Below are positions 10,870-22,884 of a stretch of 64,000 bases of DNA, piece by piece. The translations under genes and the position numbers were made by a program. Source of the stretch: Rugalucina vietnamica. Taxonomy: Eukaryota > Mollusca > Bivalvia > Lucinida > Lucinidae. Each line of letters opens with the position of its first letter. The first letter of the stretch is position 1. The stretch lies in NCBI GenBank assembly GCA_964017185.1, contig OZ024878.1:17673851-17737850 (forward strand), in the 5' to 3' direction. The notes under the pieces were generated by a model. That model was not told the DNA's origin. It searched no databases and was given only the letters and a program-made list of their open reading frames with translations.

Positions 10870-11617
10870 TAAGCCCAGTTATGCGACAGTCTGCATGCTT
10901 AGTTTTTAACCCTATCACGGTTGATAACTATGCTGCCTTCTTTAATTGCACGCCGGTGGGTCGGGCGTCAGACTCTATGATGGCCCCGACTTAAAGCTAT
11001 TCATTTTAGTTGGTTGGGGCCGGAGCTTCTTGTCTGTTGCTTGGCCCACCGGGGTCCAACTGATGTTTTTCTTTAGCTCCGGAGTTAGTAAGTTATTTGG
11101 CGCCCAGGGATCTCCATCATCGGGCAGCTTACTGAATCTGTGAGTCCTGGTTTTTGATTAATCAGGATGTTTATCATGATTTATTTGTTTGTTCTTGATG
11201 ATTCATTTACTAGTTAGAGATTCACCACGAGGACCGAAGAACTAACTAAATGTTATGAACCACTGCAGAAGCTGAGGGTGAGGTTACGGCCGTGTAAAAT
11301 CGATTTAAACCCGCCAGTAACTTTGTGTTACTGATCGTTCCAAGTCGATACTTCTGTGGTGGTTCTTTTTGTTTTATGTCTTGGTGTTTAAAATATTTTG
11401 TGCTGTTGGCGCCTTATGTATGTTTGCATATTTTTAGTTAAGTTAAGGTAACTGAGTGACCACCTATTGGGAAAATAGCTGCTCATTCGACTTACGAAAT
11501 GTTTTCATGGTATAAGTACCTGATTGTTAGTTTGGTTTTTTCCCACCTCCGTTTTTAGAGTGGGAATCTTTTTTCTGATTGCGCCTTTTCCTGATCTTTG
11601 CCTACTTGTACTTTTTT
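10870..11617 (+). mobile_element. Family D tail with remnant of the reverse transcriptase C-terminus
   Basis: Contains the coding end ATGCGACAGTCTGCATGC...GGCCCCGACTTAA (matching the last residues of the RT ORF at 26653-27954). The 3' region follows and ends TTTTCCTGATCTTTGCCTACTTGTAC at 11617. 5'-truncated. Confidence 0.85.
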
Positions 11618-11629
11618 AATATAGATGCT

Positions 11630-12660
11630 ATTATTAAGCCAATAATATCCCAATGAAAATATGGTTTATGAGACCAGCTATACTGTACAATGTTCAATTG
11701 GATGATCCGTATAATCTGTTTGCAAATATGCAAAAATTATGAGCTGCGTCATGAGAAAACTTACAATGTGGATTCCTATCAGGTGCGACACAAACTGAGC
11801 TGAGCTGTACAAGCACAGAAGATGGCTTGAGGCTGCAAATAATTATTATGGATTTAAAGAATATAGGAATCGTTCTATCCGTGTAGTGAAAACACAGGCG
11901 CTGATCAGCTTCGCCGTTTATTCGTTGTACGTTTCGTACATTAGTATATTACATGACAAAGTTTAAAAATGCTTCGTCAAATTTGAATCAATCCGACACT
12001 ATCAGTGAAAAGTTAGGATATTCCTCCATACATATGGATCTACACATACATATACAGTCAGGTTTCCGTTTATGCTTGCACATGATATTGATAGCCTTTT
12101 AGTGCTACTCTTTTTATCAGTTTCCGTCAAAGCCACAGATAGTTTAATGCCATTTACTGCAACGTAATTATGACGTGCCGAGAACGTATTTATCGCGACG
12201 AAATAGCAATACAGATGGTCAAATGCGGCATTCAACGAACGGTGCGAGTACGTACTTAAGCAAATACGGATAAACAAATACCAAAGTCGGGATTTGTTTA
12301 TGAAAACGTCTTCTGAATATTGTTCTTCGCAGCTTTTCCGTATTCTATTTACAATAACTAATAAACAACATCCAACTTAACCACTATATCATTCAATAGC
12401 CCGATGTTTCACAAAACAAACGAAGACCTAGTCTCAAAGACAACACAAGTGGATTCAATATAGATGTAGATACAATTTCCAAAAATTAAGATGGAGGACG
12501 CAGTCAAATGAAAGTGGTCTACAGGTTAATCCAGGAAACAGTAACAAATGTAGCTATTTAATAAAACCGACCATAACCTTGTTATTTATACAAATCACCT
12601 ACACTTGCTCTAAATAGCAAATGAGCATCAAAAGCAAACATGAAATGGTCCTTAATGTAC
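11630..12660. repeat. Beta unit, copy 1
   Basis: Shares ATTATTAAGCCAA..., GTTGGATGATCCGTAT, CACGTCATAATTA-complement and GAAGACCTAG blocks with 18500-19660 and 23390-24620, and an inverted copy at 37290-37860. It holds the empty site (GACCTAGT near 12430) of the H element. No gene recognised. Confidence 0.75.
11741..11916 (-). mobile_element. Family A MITE, truncated, inherited within beta
   Basis: GAGCTGCGTC start to GATCAGCTTCGCCG. The hairpin's second arm and the right terminus are missing. The same truncated copy occurs at the same place in the other two beta units (18620-18772, 23557-23719), so it predates the duplications. Confidence 0.85.
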
Positions 12661-12753
12661 CGATGTTATTGTTCTGCTCCATGACTAGAATCGAGTGCGA
12701 ATAGGTTTATAATACTATAAGGAGTCCATAAAGATACTATTTTAGCATAAAAT

Positions 12754-12987
12754 GGGCCGCCTCGTGGGAAAACCAACAATTTGGTTTCCGACCAGGTCCG
12801 ACACAAATCAGGCTGTACAGTCACAGAAAACAGCTAGAAGCATGAAATTTCGTATTTAGGAAGTAAAGGGATTGTACTATCTGTGTAGCGAAAACAAAGG
12901 CGCTGATCAGCTTCGCGGTTACCGCGAAGCTGATCTGCGCCTTTGTTTTCGCATATGCAAATTGTTGGTTTTCACATGAGGCGGCTC
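12754..12987 (-). mobile_element. Family A MITE, full length, TSD AAAT
   Basis: GGGCCGCCTC to GAGGCGGCTC with AAAT at 12750-12753 and 12988-12991. The hairpin GATCAGCTTCGCGGTTACCG is intact. It is absent from the paralogous gamma copy near 25150. Confidence 0.92.
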
Positions 12988-13696
12988 AAATAATAGTCTG
13001 AGAGTAAAATGTAAATCTGTTCACCAGAGGTGTTTATGCTCCTATTTATGAGACAGAACATGCAATGGTAGCAAACGTAGTGACCTACTCAGCAAAACAT
13101 GACTAATTTTATCATCCACTAATAACAAGAGAGGGCACTTCTCGCCAGATGTGTCTGTTATACAAGTAACAAGTTTGTTACTAGAGCTAGTGCAATTTAG
13201 ACGTTATTGCCATTTGGATTGAACATTTCACTTACATGGCTTCGCTCTCTATTACATAATGTATTATGAGACGGTATGCGAATAAATGTAAGATGAAATA
13301 ATCACAGTCGATCTTCCGAATATGATTATTAGGATTTAAGACATAAAAAAGTTCTTCTTATTTTGGAACCTGCCACGTTACTGCAATGTCCCATTAGTTG
13401 AATACAAGTTGAGGCGTCAAGCACATGTATCATTTTCGGCTATACGTACCCTCTCCGTCATTGAGCAAAATACTTAAAACTTTCCACAATCCTGACATAA
13501 TTTTTATGTTGTTTCACTTTATGTATGTTTTCATATCTGGTTTGTTTGTTTGAATTGATGCTTAACGCCCTAGTCAACAGCTAATTGTCATGTCGGGACG
13601 CTGCGTCCATTTTGTTGGAATTTTACCCAAAATTAAGGACATCCAAAAAGTTCTTCGAATATAACAACCCAACTAAACCAACAAGGCTTATATGTA

Positions 13697-14531
13697 TAAA
13701 AAGGTACAAGTAGGCAATGATCAGGAAATGGCGCATCAGAAAGAAATTCCCACTCCATAAACCGAGATGTGGGGAAAAACTAAAAAGATACTTATGTACT
13801 TATACCAGCAGCTATTCCCCAATAGGCGGCCACTCAGTTACCTGAACTGAACTAAAATATGAAAACGTACATAAGGCTCAAACAGCACAAAAATTCGACT
13901 CCAAAACACAAAACAATTAGAACCACAACAGAAGTATTGCCTTGGAACGATCATTAATTTAAAATTACTGGGGAGCTTAAACCGGTTTTATAGGGCCCTA
14001 ACCTCACTCATCTTCTGCAGTGGTTCACAACATTTAGTTAGTCGTTCGGTCCTCGTGGTGAAACTAGTCAATGAATCTTCAAGGACAAACGAATAAATCA
14101 TGATAATCACCCTGATGAATCAAAAACGAGGAATCAACAGATTAAGTAAGCTGCCCGACGATGGAGATCCCTGGGCGCCGAATAACTTACTGAAACCCGG
14201 AGCAAACGAAAAACACCATATAGTTTGACATCAACCACTTTTCCTGGGCAGGCTGAAGCCAGAGCGGTTAACCAGAAACTAGATGGTCAGTCAGCAGCAA
14301 AGAGGCTTTGCCTGGAGCATAAGCAGCCCATCTATTTCTTTAGGCCCAAATGGGCGTGGCCCTTTCATATTTTAGTTAAGGTTGGGTCACTGAGTGGCCG
14401 CCTATTGGGAGATAGCTGCTCACTCCGCTGACGATATGTTTCCTCAGCATAAGTACCTGATTCTTAATTTAGTGTTTCCTACCTGGGTTTCCGGATTTAT
14501 CGCCAACTGCCTTTTACCTACGTTTACTTTT
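13697..14531 (-). mobile_element. Family D element, internally deleted, with inverted ends
   Basis: Minus-oriented tail 13697-14220 (AAAAAGGTACAAGTAGGCAA start), a 135-bp unrelated stretch, then a short plus-oriented tail 14358-14531. This is the same head-to-head architecture as 26033-28196, to which it is paralogous (shared flank TATACTAAAGAGGCAATGG), but without the RT ORF. Confidence 0.8.
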
Positions 14532-14942
14532 ATACTAAAGAGGCAATGGTATAGCATTATTACCATGCGTCTTTGAATATACCGTACTATTAAAATTATC
14601 AAATGATGTTCAATTGTACTCACCAAGTATTGCAGCTTTCAAGTTTCACTTTTAGAATGTAATACCAATAATTAAAACACTTTTCCAGGCTATATACAAT
14701 GCATGTACGTTAGAAGCAATTGCTACTGTTGCGTTAAGGAAACATCTAATAATATTATTACTAATATGGTGTGACGCATCACAAGAATTTTTCACCATTT
14801 TACAGCTTGTGGCAGCGCAAATGATAACTATACAGATTAGTGACAATCTAAAATATAAATGTTTGTGTATGACACGCCTCATATACAGACGTAATTAATA
14901 ACCAACGCAAAGAATCGGAAGTGCCAAATGCGACATTGTTTA

Positions 14943-15221
14943 CATTACGAAAACTTGCCAATACAATATACAGTGATTTCTAAAGTTGTAAAAAATGAAA
15001 ATTTTAAGTAGAAAATTTTCAATATTTTTCTTATTTTTGCTCAAAGCATAGATTGTGGGTACACGTTAGAACCGCCTCGCCGAGGCGGTTCTAACGAGTA
15101 CCCACAATCTATGTTTTGGAGCAAAAATAAGAAAAATAGGTATAACCCTGCATACCCCTGTTTTACTATATAAAAGTGGGGTTTAAGGGGGTATATATTG
15201 CACGGACATGTTTTCCTGATG
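14943..15221 (+). mobile_element. Family B foldback element
   Basis: CATTACGAAAACTTGCCAAT to GGACATGTTTTCCTGATG (imperfect TIRs). The centre is a hairpin: ATTGTGGGTAC...GAACCGCCTCG / CGAGGCGGTTC...GTACCCACAAT, extended by TTTTTGCTC/GAGCAAAAA. The empty site is at 28608-28612 (ATTTACGAG). Confidence 0.92.
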
Positions 15222-15832
15222 ACGAGTTGTGTCGGCGCCATCAGTGATATGATGGCTGTTTAAAGGTTAGAAAAGGAAGAAAGGCTGAACCAAGCCCAAT
15301 CATCCACATTAATAGGTCAAAAAATGAAGTCTCATTCAAAAGACTTGAAAAGATTCAAGAAAAAATAACAAATGGGTGTATATGGAATAAACTCGGTACA
15401 AGTAGGAAAAGAAAGTACAATACAAGGCATTATAAACCTACAAACGATTAAAAAAGGCACATTTACCCAGCGAAATAGCCACCCGGCCTGCACCAAAACA
15501 AACAAGACAAGTATAACAGACAGAGGTATTAACGGACAAGGTAAACAGGCAAGGTAAAAATAAAACCCACTGAGCGGACTCGCATTGGAACAGTCAATAA
15601 GACGTTACTGGAAGACGTTAATGTATTCTAGGGGCCCCAATCATCACCCTTGGCAGTCTGTTTTGCTTTAGTCAATTTTGGTTCGGATATATAGTAGAAG
15701 CTTCCCAGACACTTCACGAAAAACAGTTAGGATTAATGACGTAACTGTGCGTTATATTTATTGACTTTGCGTGGTGGCACCACTGTTTGCTGACGACGTT
15801 GTGTCTCCACTTCCCTCCGAAAAGGTGAGAAG
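15222..15832. repeat. Delta unit, copy 1
   Basis: GTCGGCGCCATCAGTGATAT through CCAATCATCACCCTTGGCAG to GTGTCTCCACTTCCCTCC. It is repeated at 16179-16742 and, split by E repeats, at 28611-30170. No convincing ORF. Confidence 0.8.
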
Positions 15833-15938
15833 ATGCCATACGCATTTTGAGTAGGATGTCTTGAACATCTACTGTAAAAATTCAAAACGCATATATGCCA
15901 CTGAGACCCGATGTGTTACAGGCCAACACAGTTACATG

Positions 15939-16178
15939 AATACCCCCTTTTATATAGCAAAACTGGGGTATGCAGGGGTATACCTACTTTTCTTATTTTT
16001 GCTCCAAAACATAGATTGTGGGTACTCATTAGAACCGCCTCGTCGAGGCGGTTCTAATGTGTACCCACAATCTAAGTTTTGAGCAAAAATAAGAAAAATA
16101 TAAAAAATAATACGATGAAAATTTACAGTTTTTACTGGTGAAAAATCTCTGTATATTGCATGGGCAAGTTTTCATAAT
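15939..16178 (-). mobile_element. Family B element, end-truncated
   Basis: Minus orientation: AATACCCCCTTTTATATAGC, central hairpin with ATTAGAACCGCCTCG / CGAGGCGGTTCTAAT, ending TTGCATGGGCAAGTTTTC. About 25 bp of one terminus are missing, exactly where an alpha-start fragment (15826-15938) is cut off. Confidence 0.88.
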
Positions 16179-16742
16179 AGTCGGCGCCATCAGTGATATG
16201 ACGGCTATTTAATGTTTGAATCGGTAGAAAGGCACAACCTATCCCGATCATCCACATTAATAGTTATTCAAAAAATGACAAATGGATATATATGGCATAA
16301 ATTTGGAACAAGTTGGAAAAGAAAGAACAATACATTCAAGACATTACAAACGATTGAAAAAGGCGCATTTACCCAGCGAAGTAACCAATCGGCCTGCCGC
16401 AAAACCAACAAGACAAGTATAACAGACAGAGGGATTAACGGACAAGGTAAACAGGCAAGGTAAAAATAAAACCCACTGAGCGGACTCGCATTGGAACAGT
16501 CAATAAGACGTTACTGGAAGACGTTAATGTATTCTAGGGGCCCCAATCATCACCCTTGGCAGTCTGTTTTGCTTTAGTCAATTTTGTTTCGGATATATAG
16601 TAGAAGCTTCCCAGACACTTCACGAAAAACAGTTATGATTAATGACGTAACTGTGCGTTATATTTATTTACTTTGCGTGGTGGCACCACTGTTTGCTGTC
16701 GACGGTGAGGACGACGTTGTGTCTCCACTTCCCTCCAAAAAG
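16179..16742. repeat. Delta unit, copy 2
   Basis: Second copy of 15222-15832. Both copies carry GACAGAG(G)ATTAACGGACAA and the CACTTCACGAAAAACAGTTA block. Confidence 0.8.
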
Positions 16743-17367
16743 GTGAGAAGATGCCATACGCATTTTGAGTAGGATGTCTTGAACATCTACTGTAAAAATT
16801 CAAAACGCATATATGACACTGAGACCCGATGTGTTACAGGCCAACACAGTTACATGCACACGCCAAGTTACTGATGAAATGCTTTGACTTAACATACAGG
16901 TATGCCAGATTTGAACTTCTTTTTTAAGAAAAAAATATACTATCTGTGAATACCTGCAAAATATTTTGTAGTTATTTTGACATTTTTTTGGTTTACATGT
17001 ATATGATTTTACGAATGACCTTTGGTCAGCTTCCTAAAACAAAAAAATGGAAAATGGTATTTAATGTTTACGCGGTGGGAATAAAGTTCTGTTTGTGCTC
17101 GTTGTCCGTGTTTGTGTACTTGTTTACTTTTCTGTTCATTTTTTACATCTATTTTCGTACATAAAGTGTAGAAAATTACGTTTCGTAGCGTCAAATACGT
17201 AAATTCTAAGACAAATTAATTAGCATTGGGCTATCGTGACACAGTGTAAGGGTATTATACTTTCACTTTTTCAAAGTGTTTTTGTCACAGTGCTTTTTTT
17301 TTAATTATTTCGTTTTCAGCTTCTCGGATTTCGATGCTAAAATTGGGTTAATAAATTTAATCAATAT

Positions 17368-17916
17368 AAAGTAAGCAATGATAAGGACATAAGGACATGG
17401 CACAATCTGAACAAAAATCTCACTCCAAAATCCGAGGTGAGAAAAACTATATTGATAATCAGTTACTTATACATTGAAAACATACAGTAAGCCGAGTGAG
17501 CAATATGTGCTCCCTCAGTTACCTGGGCTTAACTAAATACATTACGAAAACTTTCCCATGTAATATAAAGAGATTCTTTTCAGCTGTAAAAAATGAAAAT
17601 TTCACCAGAAAAAATGATATTCTTAATATTTTTGCTCAAAACATGCATTGTGGGTACACATTAGAACCGCCTCGCCGGTTCTAACGAGTACGCACAATGT
17701 ATGTTTTGGATCAAAAATAAGAAAACCAGGTATATCCCTGCAAACCCCACTTTTGCTATATAAAAGTGGGATTTAAGGGGGTATACATTTCACGGACATG
17801 TTTTCTTGATGATGAAGGCGTACATAAGTGGTGCAAATAGCAAAGTCAACAACAAACATAAAACAATAAGAACCCCTACGTATCTCATTGGAAAGGCCAG
17901 TAACATAAAGAACATG
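17368..17916 (-). mobile_element. Family D tail, with B element inserted
   Basis: Paralogue of 9791-10317. D sequence is interrupted after AACTAAATA (17539) and resumes ATGAAGGCGTACATAAG at 17812. Confidence 0.75.
17540..17811 (+). mobile_element. Family B foldback element
   Basis: CATTACGAAAACTTTCCCAT to GGACATGTTTTCTTGATG. The hairpin loop is shortened (GAACCGCCTCGCCGGTTC). It lies at the same base position in the D tail where the alpha paralogue carries a family A element. Confidence 0.9.
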
Positions 17917-18619
17917 TCTGCTAATAAAATTATTTGTGGCACAAGACTTGAGACTGCTAATAAGAACCATCGCTCATCGTCTAAGACATTCAGCATCAAT
18001 GCTGATCAAATCCAGATCAAACCAGTTTCTGTAAGCGAAATATGACACAGTTTCATACTTTCATACTCCAGATTATATTCACATTTACCTCTAGACAGGT
18101 AATAGCATGAATTAAATGAGTTGCATAATTGTGTCAGACATGGTCGAAAGCACGGATGACCGTTTTCCTAGTGTCGCGGCACAAATACAACATAAAAATA
18201 AGTCAACATGATGACTCTGTCAGAATATATTCATCAAAGTTAATCTTAAAGGTTGATGAGTCTCGCGTATAATAATATACCATAATCGGAATAGGTCAGA
18301 AAACCGACATTTAGTGTAACAGCATGACTCCAGTAATAGATTTGGAAAGAGCCATGGGCAAAACAAATGTCCATCTATTTTCAAAGTGCTCCTTCATTCT
18401 GAAATACGTGGAAATCGGTCCGTTGTAAAATGTTAACAGATATAATACTAGATGTTTCCTTGAAATGACCCGTCATAAACCTTAGTCAAGTCAAGTCAAG
18501 TCAATGACCTATGCCATTATTAAGCCAAAATTATTCCAGTGAAACTTAGGTTTATCAGACCAGCTATACTGTTCAGTTGGATGATCCGTATGATTATTTT
18601 GCAAATATGCAAAAACTAT

Positions 18620-18772
18620 GAGCTGCTTCAACAGACAACCAACAATGTGGTTTCCGAACAGATTCGACGCAAACTGAGCTGTACAAGCTTAGAAGATGGA
18701 TAGAGGCATGAAATGTGGATATTGTACTATCCGTGTAGCGTAAACAAATGAAAGGTGCTGATCAGCTTCGTC
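18620..18772 (-). mobile_element. Family A MITE, truncated, inherited within beta copy 2
   Basis: GAGCTGCTTC start with TTTCCGAACAGATTCGAC and GTGCTGATCAGCTTCG. Same truncation as in the other beta units. Confidence 0.75.
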
Positions 18773-19294
18773 GTTTATTCATTGTAGTTTTTAATATTTC
18801 ATGACAAAGTTTATAATTGAACAAAAATACGATAAAATGCTTTGCCGAATTTGAATCAACCCGACGCTATCAGTGAAAATATATGATATTCTACCAATAT
18901 TCTACAGGGTCACTGATGAGGGTTCATTACCTGAAATTGCGCAATATAGCACATACTACCTCCCTTTGAACATTGTCACTGCTTTAAAGGAACTGGCTTT
19001 TATATTTTATTTCTATGCATATGGATCTACACGTACATGCACATTTACGTAGTATGTTTCCATTCATGCGTGCACATGATACTGATAGTTATCATACATA
19101 TTTCCATTTTTAATTAATGCTTCTCTTTTTATCAGTTTACGTGAAAGTCGCAAAAAGACTAACGCCATTTACTGCAATGCAATTATGACGTGTCAAGTAC
19201 ATATTTATCGCCAAGAAAGAACAATACAGAAGGTCAAATGTAGCATTCAAAAACGGTGCGAGTACGTTATTAAGCAAATACATATAGACAAATA

Positions 19295-19463
19295 TAAAAA
19301 AGTACAAGTAGGCAAAGATCAGGAAAAGGCGCAATCAGAAAAAGACTCCCACTCCAAAAACCAAGGTGGGAAAAAACCAAACTAACAATCAGGTACTTAT
19401 ACCATGTAAACATTTGAGCAGCTATTTTCCCAATAGGTAGCCACTCAGTTACCTTAACTGAGT
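19295..19463 (-). mobile_element. Family D 3' tail, strongly 5'-truncated
   Basis: Begins AAAAAAGTACAAGTAGGCAA and ends after GCCACTCAGTTACC. Only about 170 bp of the 3' end is present, as expected of truncated reverse transcription. It forms the left boundary of the 1630-bp tandem unit. Confidence 0.85.
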
Positions 19464-19662
19464 TATCAAAGTCGGGATTTGTTGATGAACCGTCCTCTGA
19501 ATATTGCTCTTTACAGCTGCAAAGTACCGTTCTTTGCTCTATTCTTTTTTTACAATATCTAACAAACAACACCCAACTTAATCATAATTAATGACCATGA
19601 TTATTCCTCTAATTACTTTCAATGACCCGATGTTTTAACACAACAAAACAAATGAAGACCTA

Positions 19663-20227
19663 CTGTCTAAAGATCATCTTCCAGAAACTGCATTTTTCAA
19701 AATCTCACTTTTCTGAAAGACCTCAAGAAAAATATGACCATGTCACCGTTTAGCATTCCATAAGTCTTAAAGGTGCCACAAAAGTTTTGAAAATCGGTTA
19801 CCAAACAAACATTTTGTGCCAGAAAATAGTTTTGTATAGGGCTTTTTCAATTGTAAAAATGTCAGCAAGGGAAGTAACTATTTTCCCGAAAAATATCTAA
19901 ATTGATTATTTTTTCATAAAACATGCACCAAACCAAAACAAAATTGTATTGTGTGCATTGCTAAGTACCAAACTCGTAAAATTGTTCCACAGATTTGCTT
20001 GATTTTCAATTTTCAGGTGTATGAATTACCTCCCTTGCACATGCAAAAGGCCTATTCAAAATATTTTTGGGCATAATTATTTTACAAGTTAACCGATTTT
20101 CAAAATTTTTGCGGCACTTTTTACGACTTTTGGGTTGCAAAAAGATGACATAGTCATATTTTCTTGTAGTGTTTCACAAAAGTGAGATTTTGAAAAATGC
20201 AGTTTCTGAAAGATGGTGTTCAGACAG
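19663..20227. mobile_element. Family H TIR element, first copy, TSD TA
   Basis: Starts CTGTCTAAAGATCATCTTCC and ends GATGGTGTTCAGACAG, with inverted arms of about 130 bp (AAACTGCATTTTTCAAAATC and its complement). TA occurs at 19661-19662 and 20228-20229. Beta copies 1 and 3 have the empty site GACCTAGT. No transposase ORF in 565 bp, so non-autonomous. Confidence 0.9.
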
Positions 20228-20925
20228 TAGTGTAAAAGACAGCACATTACAGATACAATGTCCCAAAAGCAATAGCAAATTCCTAGATAGAGGACCCCAG
20301 TCAAATGAAAGTGGTGAGGCTCCGCAATCTTTTGACAAGGAAACAGTAACAAAACTAGCAATTAAGGATGTTCGCTGCCAATGAAAAAGTATTCAAACTT
20401 TTTTTCTAGCCACTCTTTTTTGATTCCAAAATACAACACAAGACATTTGAAAACAAAATAAATATAGGGTAGTGTGCATTTTTTCAAGCTACAGGCCTCT
20501 GAATGAAACCTCCGAGCACCATGTTTTAAATTTGGTAAAATTAATTTAATTTTCAATTCTTTGAAACATACCTGTCTTGAACAAAAATACATTAAGAATG
20601 CTTTCAAAAGTCATAATATTTACGTAGCGCAGACAATTTTGGACCAAAAGCATAGAAAAATTTGCAACTTGGAGTGGATGACAAAATTTTACGATTTCTT
20701 TTCCAACCCTACCCCCATACTTGAAAAGTCGGAAAAAATCAATATTTTGAAATGTACCAAACCCGTATTTGTTGATTCAAACTTTTTCTTGTATTTTCAC
20801 ACAACATAGAACTTGGTAATATTGTTCGAATAAAAGAAAGAAATATATAGGGTAGTGAGCATATAAGAGAGAACCAACAACTTGAAAATCGCCATTTTCA
20901 GCCTTTTTTCGGCTGTTTTGTTTCT

Positions 20926-21092
20926 AAAAAAGTACAAGTAGGCAAAGATCAGGAAAAGGCGCAATCAGAAAAAGACTCCCACTCCAAAAACCAAGGTGGG
21001 AAAAACCAAACTAACAATCAGGTACTTATACCATGAAAACATTTGAGCAGCTATTTTCCCAATAGGTAGCCACTCAGTTACCTTAACTGAGT
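20926..21092 (-). mobile_element. Family D tail at junction of tandem units
   Basis: Same 170-bp tail as 19295-19463, now preceded by J sequence (TTTCGGCTGTTTTGTTTC). It marks the join between unit 1 and unit 2. Confidence 0.85.
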
Positions 21093-21291
21093 TATCAAAG
21101 TCGGGATTTGTTGATGAACCGTCCTCTGAATATTGCTCTTTACAGCTGCAAAGTACCGTTCTTTGCTCTATTCTTTTTTTACAATATCTAACAAACAACA
21201 TCCAACTTAATCATAATTAATGACCATGATTATTCCTCTAATTACTTTCAATGACCCGATGTTTTAACACAACAAAACAAATGAAGACCTA

Positions 21292-21856
21292 CTGTCTAAA
21301 TATCATCTTCCAGAAACTGCATTTTTCAAAATCTCACTTTTCTGAAAGACCTCAAGAAAAATATGACCATGTCACCGTTTAGCATTCCATAAGTCTTAAA
21401 GGTGCCACAAAAGTTTTGAAAATCGGTTACCAAACAAACATTTTGTGCCAGAAAATAGTTTTGTATAGGGCTTTTTCAATTGTAAAAATGTCAGCAAGGG
21501 AAGTAACTATTTTCCCGAAAAATATCTAAATTGATTATTTTTTCATAAAACATGCACCAAACCAAAACAAAATTGTATTGTGTGCATTGCTAAGTACCAA
21601 ACTCGTAAAATTGTTCCACAGATTCGCTTGATTTTCAATTTTCAGGTGTATGAATTACCTCCCTTGCACATGCAAAAGGCCTATTCAAAATATTTTTGGG
21701 CATAATTATTTTACAAGTTAACCGATTTTCAAAATTTTTGCGGCACTTTTTACGACTTTTGGGTTGCAAAAAGATGACATAGTCATATTTTCTTGTAGTG
21801 TTTCACAAAAGTGAGATTTTGAAAAATGCAGTTTCTGAAAGATGGTGTTCAGACAG
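21292..21856. mobile_element. Family H TIR element, duplicated copy
   Basis: Exact positional counterpart of 19663-20227 in the second 1630-bp unit, with TA at 21290-21291 and 21857-21858. Confidence 0.9.
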
Positions 21857-22555
21857 TAGTGTAAAAGACAGCACATTACAGATACAATGTCCCAAAAGCA
21901 ATAGCAAATTCCTAGATAGAGGACCCCAGTCAAATGAAAGTGGTGAGGCTCCGCAATCTTTTGACAAGGAAACAGTAACAAAACTAGCAATTAAGGATGT
22001 TCGCTGCCAATGAAAAAGTATTCAAACTTTTTTTCTAGCCACTCTTTTTTGATTCCAAAATACAACACAAGACATTTGAAAACAAAATAAACATAGGGTA
22101 GTGTGCATTTTTTCAAGCTACAGGCCTCTGAATGAAACCTCCGAGCACCATGTTTTAAATTTGGTAAAATTAATTTAATTTTCAATTCTTTGAAACATAC
22201 CTGTCTTGAACAAAAATACATTAAGAATGCTTTCAAAAGTCATAATATTTACGTAGCGCAGACAATTTTGGACCAAAAGCATAGAAAAATTTGCAACTTG
22301 GAGTGGATGACAAAATTTTACGATTTCTTTTCCAACCCTACCCCCATACTTGAAAAGTCGGAAAAAAATCAATATTTTGAAATGTACCAAACCCGTATTT
22401 GTTGATTCAAACTTTTTCTTGTATTTTCACACAACATAGAACTTGGTAATATTGTTCGAATAAAAGAAAGAAATATATAGGGTAGTGAGCATATAAGAGA
22501 GAACCAACAACTTGAAAATCGCCATTTTCAGCCTTTTTTCGGCTGTTTTGTTTCT

Positions 22556-22884
22556 AAAAAAGTACAAGTAGGCAAAGATCAGGAAAAGGCGCAATCAGAA
22601 AAAGACTCCCACTCCAAAAACCAAGGTGGGAAAAAACCAAACTAACAATCAGGTACTTATACCATGAAAACTTTTCGTAAGCCGAATGAGCAGCTATTTT
22701 CCCAATAGGTGGCCACTCAGTTACCTTAACTTAACTAAAAATATGCAAACATACATAAGGCGCCAACAGCACAAAAATATTTTAAACATCAATACATAAA
22801 ACAAAAAGAACCACTACAGAAGTATCGACTTGGAACGATCAGTAACACAAAGTTACTGGCGGGTTTAAATCGATTTTAAGCCCA
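22556..22884 (-). mobile_element. Family D tail inside J
   Basis: Longer tail than the two preceding ones, continuing through AAAATATGCAAACATACATA, AGAACCACTACAGAAGTATC and ACTGGCGGGTTTAAATCG before J sequence resumes. It is probably the original insertion into J. Confidence 0.82.

Larger units (their letters stand above)
9171..15826. repeat. Tandem segmental duplication, copy 1 (alpha-beta-gamma-delta)
   Basis: About 6.66 kb between the buccalin acceptor and the repeat of its own start (GAAAAGGTGAGAAGAT at 9171, 15826 and 16737). The order is alpha 9171-10870, D fragment 10870-11617, beta 11630-12660, gamma 12640-14942, delta 15222-15826. The same order is found again from 16737 to about 30190. 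The copies differ by many substitutions and by private insertions. Confidence 0.8.
16737..18470. repeat. Alpha unit, copy 2 (duplicate of the sequence upstream of buccalin)
   Basis: Parallels 9171-10870 throughout: CTTGAACATCTACTGTAAAA, GACCCGATGTGTTACAGGCC, TTTACGCGGTGGGAATAAAG, then the D tail and CATCAATGCTGATCAAATCC. No buccalin coding sequence follows it; delta precedes it instead. A small (AAGTC)n run lies at 18482-18504. Confidence 0.88.
18500..19660. repeat. Beta unit, copy 2
   Basis: Second beta copy, with the truncated A element at 18620-18772 and a 170-bp D tail inserted at 19295-19463 (the empty equivalent is GACAAATACCAAAGTC near 24238). Confidence 0.75.
19301..22560. repeat. 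Tandem duplication, two 1630-bp units
   Basis: AGTACAAGTAGGCAAAGATC recurs at 19301, 20931 and 22561, and the sequence between is repeated almost without change (few single-base differences). Each unit is a D tail, beta sequence with an H element, then the left half of a J element. The third D tail continues into the right half of J. Short ORFs inside are copied exactly and show no coding features. Confidence 0.95.

Noticed and set aside
19137-22405. Pairs of identical ORFs (71-100 residues) as duplicated genes
   Set aside because: They are shadows of the 1630-bp duplication and lie in MITE and D sequence, in both strands at once.
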